Source: Lutraria lutraria
Taxonomy: Eukaryota; Mollusca; Bivalvia; Venerida; Mactridae
Assembly (NCBI GenBank): GCA_964023205.1
Contig: OZ026838.1
Coordinates: 27,369,843 to 27,433,842 of the forward strand
Direction of reading: 5' to 3'
Length of the DNA: 64,000 bases
Part shown: one piece after another, positions 58,651-64,000 of the stretch
Numbering within the stretch: position 1 is the stretch's first letter
Layout of the letters: each line of letters opens with the position of its first letter
Position numbers and translations under genes: made by a program
The notes under the pieces: generated by a model
What the model was told of the DNA's origin: nothing
What the model saw: the letters and a program-made list of their open reading frames with translations, nothing else
The model's database searches: none

Positions 58651-61383
58651 TATCCTGATTGTTAGTTGTGTTGTAGTAAAAGGTTTTATTTTTTGTTTAT
58701 TCTTAGTTGTATAAAACTATTTCTTTATCACAAATCATAACATATTACAACACTAGTTTCATATAGCATTCTGGACCATTCCATATGATAGCAGTTCTGT
58801 TTTTTGCCTATTCCATTGAAAGGAATGCCAAAATTTTGTTTTCCATCGTTTCAATAGACTTGTATGTTTCATAATATGACTAACCATAGAATTTATTTAT
58901 CAGTTTCATATACACTAGTATAGTGTGAAACGTCTCGAACCTGTCCTATGTGTTGGGTTTTAATTTTTAGAGCTTATGGTATTGGGCTACTAGTTGGGTG
59001 ATTGCTTAAGTTATAACAATGCATAGAAGTAATAGATTTTGCTATTTAATTTTCGTCGGTCTGGAATCACAACGTGTAGTATGTAATCATGATATGAACT
59101 TATGTTTTCTGCCGCCACATTTGTTAAAAATGTTCACATTTTAATTGTGAGAAGTACTCAGTGTGTTCTGAATTAGATATATTAACGATTGTAAGATCAG
59201 AGCTTAAACAAAATTTAAACCTCAAATGATGGGAAAATAATCTTGCTGTATTCAAACATATTGTATTCCACAAGTGAGTGAGTGATTTCTGTTATTGTAT
59301 TCTGTATCATTAAGTTTTATTATATGGTGAATAGTGATTCAAAAAGGGGGTATTTCTCTTGTGTGATATTTGAAATTATTCCATATTGTGTGTGTATATA
59401 CATGACACTATTTTAAAAGAATGAATGATCATATGTTATTGATTTTCACATTATTATTTCTGTCATGTCATGAGTGCTTGTATTATAGTAGAAATATTAT
59501 AATGAAATGTGTGATATGTTTGTGTGTACATTTGTTTATATTTGGAAGTGTAACCAAGATCCTTAGTTTATTTTCTAAATTGACAAAATTATAGATCAAT
59601 ACGGTTCAATAGTATTTTTTCCAGTAGTTTTTCATTAAGATTTATCTACCTTTAATTAAATGTATCATTTTCCAATCTATTAGGATTATTCAATGAAAAG
59701 ATATCATATTAATGACACTTAAGTTCTTATTGTATACATGTCATTGGAAATAAAAAATATCGCTAATAGGAATTATTTTAAGTTTTGAATTTGAATATGT
59801 TGTTGAGGTGTGGATATTTTGCATTCATAATACACCAAGGAATTGTTGACTACATTTTATATTGTACAATATCAACTTAAGATAAGATGACCAGTTCTTG
59901 CTGATGGTAATAACTTAAATTTTCTATCCAGAGTTATTGTGGTATATTCCTCACATACATCACTGTCGTCATTTCAGCTTTTACAAGATTCTTGTTAAGC
60001 AAGAAAAAAGCCGCAAATGGTACAGAAATTGATTACTAAGTGAAACATTTTCTTTCCTAAATAGATACATTTTAGATAATAAAAATATCATGAATTACCA
60101 GGAAATTACAGAAAAACATATTATATTGATCGTAAATGTTTCGATAAATACAATGTCCAGTCACCTAATTAGAAACAAAATGCAGAAGTTAAACATAATT
60201 ATGAAAAATGATGACAACAAATTTCAATTAAGAGAAATAAAGCCAAAAACCATGCATTTGAGTATCAGATAGAAACTTGAAGAGGTTTTGGTCACATTTT
60301 TTACGTGTTTTCAGAGATGTATGAGGAGGACTCGGGACAGAAATTAAACAATTAGTGATGTGATCATAAATCCCTTTAGGGAGCCTGTTACGTCTGATTG
60401 TTGTTCTTCTTATTTAACATACATTCCAGAAATTTGGGTGAAAGTGTTGTTTTTTTTCAGAAGAATGTCACACTGGAAGGTCTAATTACCATCTTCTGTT
60501 TCTTCGGCTTATACTGATACATGTTGGAGACTAAATTGGTTCAATTCGCTTGAAATATTACTAGAAATGTTGGCAAAAAGAGTAAATTTGTATCAATATA
60601 TGTTTGTATTTTTCTTTGTTATTATATAATATAGTAAATGTTTATAATAAAGTGTACAGAACAGAGGTTTTATTGTAATGTGTTTCCTTATTTTTAATTA
60701 TACTATTCCAGTATGCGTATAAAAGTAAAGGATATTTGTCACCAGACGATTGTAATGAGATTTGCTTCCATGGTTTCAGTTGGTCATGTGACTTTTTCCC
60801 CGCTCTTGTGGTCATCATTGCAGGACTTGAATTCTTTGTCTCAAGTCCACTCCTATTTAATGTGTTACGCTTCTGTGACTTTGCTGGCCATGTGAATTTT
60901 CCCTCTCCATGCCATTGCTGATTCCTTTGTATGCAGTCAGGCATTAGGGATATCAAGAGATTTGGTATGTTCAGTTTGTGTATTTTTGTTCCTATGGTTT
61001 TTATTAAGACATTAAATTTTTTTTTTAATTTAAAACATAGAAACAAGAACAAGAGTTATACTCAAGCTAGCACAACTGACTTTGACTATGAACTGCAATG
61101 TTAGAATGGATACTGCTGGAGATTTTATATACTTAATCTAAAATGATTCAAAATAGTTGTCAGTGTTCATATAAGTCCATGTAATGTCTATAAAACTACT
61201 TGATATGACCAGTATATATATATATAAATGCTTTAAACAGTATATATGACTTCAAAAAAGAAAAATAGAGTCCATGACTGTTTATCTAGTAAGCACCGAA
61301 TCACGTAGAAAGAGACCACGAGCCAGTTTAAGTATTTGCAGTACACGTGCTTATCTCCCTTCGCTGTATTATTAGTTTGTACT
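58651..61383. other. No gene supported
   Basis: AT-rich DNA. Possible AATAAA sites near 59745 and 60648. A 136-residue minus-strand frame (60642-61052) has no recognised domain and ends in a low-complexity stretch, so I do not call it. Confidence 0.45.
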
Positions 61384-61456
61384 GTAAACTGGTTCCCGTT
61401 CCATGTTGCAGTGCACCAAAGGCTTTGTACACACAAGTCAACGAGAACCAGTTCAT
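61384..61456. repeat. Partial copy of the upstream foldback repeat
   Basis: Begins AAACTGGTTCCCGTTCCATG, as in 52736-52760, and ends in AACGAGAACCAGTT, the inverse of its own start, so it folds back on itself. Includes TTGCAGTGCAC and ACACAAGTCAACG shared with the first copy. Confidence 0.7.
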
Positions 61457-62053
61457 TTGTACTGTACATTTAATGGGAGACAACTCATATGTTTGGTATC
61501 GATTTAAAGTGTTACTATATATCCTTACACCATTTTTTTCTTCTGAAAATGTGGCAGACAGATTTTGTAAAGATTAAAAAATATTCATTGGTTTACGCAC
61601 TGGGTCACTCAAATAGAAGACCATTCATGTGAAAGACCCTGGTTTCCATGATAGAAAAATATTTAGATAGTTAAATAAGATGGTAAAAAATGATGATACA
61701 TTATTTTGGGCTATATTCTCTTAAATTTGCATTAATATCCGTAGGGGTAATCCATTTTTCAAAGATTAAGGAAATAAGAACACCAATCAGTTTAATGAAC
61801 TCATCCTAAAAAGATGCAATATCACAGTTCAATCTAATATGATAAAGAGAAATGTAGGTCACTACGCAATATCAAAAGAAATGAATATTTTTATATTTGT
61901 CAACAAGTGCTATGTACTACTCAATTTTTTTACAAAATTTGTCGTGAAATGAATTATAATATCCAATGTAACTACTAAAGAAATAATGACATTTTGGCAA
62001 CACTATTTTGTAATACTAACGCATGGAGTAGATACATCAGAAAAGTACAGTAT

Positions 62054-62096
62054 CAAGGACTTATATATGACATACATGTATGTATATAAGTCCTTG
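62054..62096. mobile_element. 43-bp palindrome with 7-bp target duplication
   Basis: Core starts CAAGGACTTATATA and ends TATATAAGTCCTTG, perfect 14-bp arms with a 15-nt middle (TGACATACATGTATG). It is flanked on both sides by ACAGTAT (62047-62053 and 62097-62103). Sister of 52429-52454. Confidence 0.6.
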
Positions 62097-62213
62097 ACAG
62101 TATTTAAGGTCTGCTACTTTAATACGCAGCGAAAAGTTATAAATTTCGGGGTTTTGGAGTATGTATCCAAGGTTTATTTGATTAACATCTTAAATTTTCC
62201 AACAAAAATTTCC

Positions 62214-62221
62214 TATATAAG
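62214..62221 (+). promoter_or_regulatory. Possible TATA box
   Basis: TATATAAG 76 bp before the possible start codon at 62290; a start site near 62245 would be expected. Same arrangement as at the LDLR-A gene (14524). Confidence 0.3.
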
Positions 62222-62289
62222 ATAGCAGCTACTGTCTGCCTTGATCAGTTTATTTACATAGGACTAAATTCTCGGGCTATTTTTTATAG

Positions 62290-62320
62290 ATGCACCGTTT
62301 CATCAAGCTGACGGGCAGCG
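62290..62320 (+). CDS. Possible first coding exon of a gene running off the window
   Basis: ATG preceded directly by an in-frame TAG, then ten codons (MHRFIKLTGS) and one extra base before a perfect GTAAGT donor. With the TATA-like site upstream this resembles the tiny first exon of the LDLR-A gene. Nothing downstream in the window completes it, so the call rests on short signals and could be chance. Confidence 0.25.
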
Positions 62321-64000
62321 GTAAGTGATGCGTTTTACAACTTCGTAATTAATTAGACTATCACTTAGTGAATTATATCTATCGTCACATGTTTCTTTTT
62401 CGCCCTCTAATTTTCGTTTTTGTCAAGATTGGTTGTGTTAATTAGATAAATTTTTTGTCATTTAATAATTCCCATCACATTAAATTTGATCAGTGTCCAT
62501 GTAAACGCTTATCACAATGCTGAAGGGTGATTTTCAGGGGTGTAGCCTACTAGGACAACAACAACACTACTGAGTTTATTTATTATGACAATTATGAGCG
62601 TTCTCTTATTTTTATCCACAGTTTAAAAGGACGTGTTTGGTAGCATTAAGACCGTACCAAATAATTCTACTCATACTAGACATCAAAGTCTTCAAATATA
62701 AGTGTATTGTTGCTTAATTAGGGCACAGGCTAGAATTTAACTCCAAGACGTGAGGGTTGTCTTGAATGATAACGAAACAAAATACTTTGGTTGTTATTGC
62801 CAGTCACTTATCATGGAATGCTCAAACTTATAATTATATATAAGTGAAATAAACCGACGTTTTTCAGAACAGGGGTCGTCTTGATTATATAGTTAATTGT
62901 AGCCTGTAAAATAACACCTTAGCTCCCAGTTCCCCTCCGAAACGTGATGTCATTGAAATCATGCAATTTTCCCAAATTTACAACTTACTCCTATAAATTT
63001 CAGTCCCCAAATTCGGATTTCAGGCGAGTATCATAGTTTACCCCTAAAGAGACTCCAATCCGCTATTTTAGCCCCTATTGAGGGCTAGTGCGCCTTCCCC
63101 AAAACATTAAGAAAACCCCTTCAGAGAAATCAGAACTCATAAATGTCTCTCTCTCAGTCTCTTTATTGTTGACTCGAGACTGTATCTATTTACGGTTAAC
63201 TTGATATACATTCCTTTAACTGGGTCAATTGTAACGTTTGCTCGTAGTTTTGAGAATACAAAAAGACGTGAGTTACATAAGTTAGGATACAATATTGCAT
63301 CTTAAAATTCAATTCAGTTAAGAGTTTCAATCAGTCAATATTTCACAGGAGTTCATGAATAAGTATTAACATATCATACATGTAAATATATTTAAGAAAA
63401 AATAAAGCCAGTTACCGTCATGCAATCTATTGCATTGGAATCGTATAGGCATAATGTATGTAATAATTATGCCATTTGGGAAAAAATTGAATTACTTTCT
63501 TTGATAGTTGTAATCGCTTTTCTGAAGCCTATTTAGTATTTACTATAATTTAGATTTCCAATTTTCTAATGAAAAAATATATTTTGTCGTAGTTTTATTC
63601 ATTATCTATTCAATTGCTGTGTATACGAAATTAAGTAATTTAACATGGTGTATACGAATGATTGTACGACCTGCACCGCGTACATTATAAAACATCATTC
63701 ATATTATCCCAATTAGAATACGAGACTTCTTCATATCGGCTTAATATGTTAAACTATTCATATTCGTGAATTAATTTACTTAATATCATCTATCATGTTA
63801 CTTCATATCTAAGTTTTTGATAATCTTTTAAAAAACTTGTAAGTGAATGTGTTTTTGAAACTGTCGTTACTACATTGTGTATTGGTTTTGATCGATAAGA
63901 TTATGTTTACATCTAAAATAACTCGTTTGGTGTTTGAGAAACAACTGTTATTAAGGTATGATTTCTTATTTTATGAATAGTTTTTTGTAACTAGGAAAAT
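62321..64000. other. No feature supported
   Basis: AT-rich DNA, perhaps the first intron of the possible gene at 62290. No exon, RNA gene or clear repeat identified. Confidence 0.4.

Noticed and set aside
59978..60041. Exon-like stretch ending KKKAANGTEIDY and a stop after a CAG
   Set aside because: In the phase required by exon 6 it gives only LLQDSC and a stop. The attractive frame does not join to the gene, and a better last exon lies upstream.
60642..61052. 136-residue minus-strand open frame
   Set aside because: No domain, low-complexity start, no splice logic, no second copy to compare.

Overview
The window is AT-rich, intron-bearing animal DNA with no operons. Two spliced genes can be assembled, and most of the rest is transposable-element debris. 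Its repeats (arrays of TGACCT words, tRNA-derived SINEs, small TIR elements, chimeric Ty3/gypsy elements) fit a lophotrochozoan, most likely a bivalve mollusc. The species is inferred, not proven.

Layout. Positions 1-14417 (copy A) and 31047-50449 (copy B) are direct repeats of one block, roughly 97-98% identical by eye where they align. Each copy has its own indels. Both contain a decayed CR1/Jockey-like LINE on the minus strand, the same hairpins and SINEs, and broken 5' exons of a V-ATPase gene. Between the copies lie a spliced gene for a secreted LDL-receptor class A / PAN-like protein (14574-20321), two fused Ty3/gypsy fragments ending in a clear 3' LTR (about 21.7-27.57 kb), and a Tc1 transposon with TIRs, TA duplication and one nonsense codon (28310-29930). 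Copy B also carries a 4.25 kb TIR-flanked element absent from copy A. It encodes a wrecked protein with HEEADT, DSDTD and TGCDT-type motifs, a widespread uncharacterised invertebrate family. Downstream of copy B (52971-58143) is an apparently intact seven-exon gene for the V-ATPase proteolipid c'' subunit (ATP6V0B/VMA16). It is preceded by ETS and MiT/TFE-like sites and its introns hold two non-autonomous DNA transposons.

How it fits together. ATP6V0B seems to be the parent locus. A 5' fragment (exons 1-3) was copied into the block, the block was duplicated, and each copy then lost different exons: A keeps 1-2 and B keeps 2-3. Because bivalves are very heterozygous, an unmerged haplotype must be excluded before the A/B pair is accepted as a real segmental duplication.

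The most novel-looking signals are two tiny palindromes (26 and 43 bp) with the same ends and perfect 7-bp flanking duplications, the 4.25 kb HEEADT/TGCDT element with a matching empty site, a GC-AG intron in ATP6V0B, and a Cys-to-Ser change in the first LDLR-A module.
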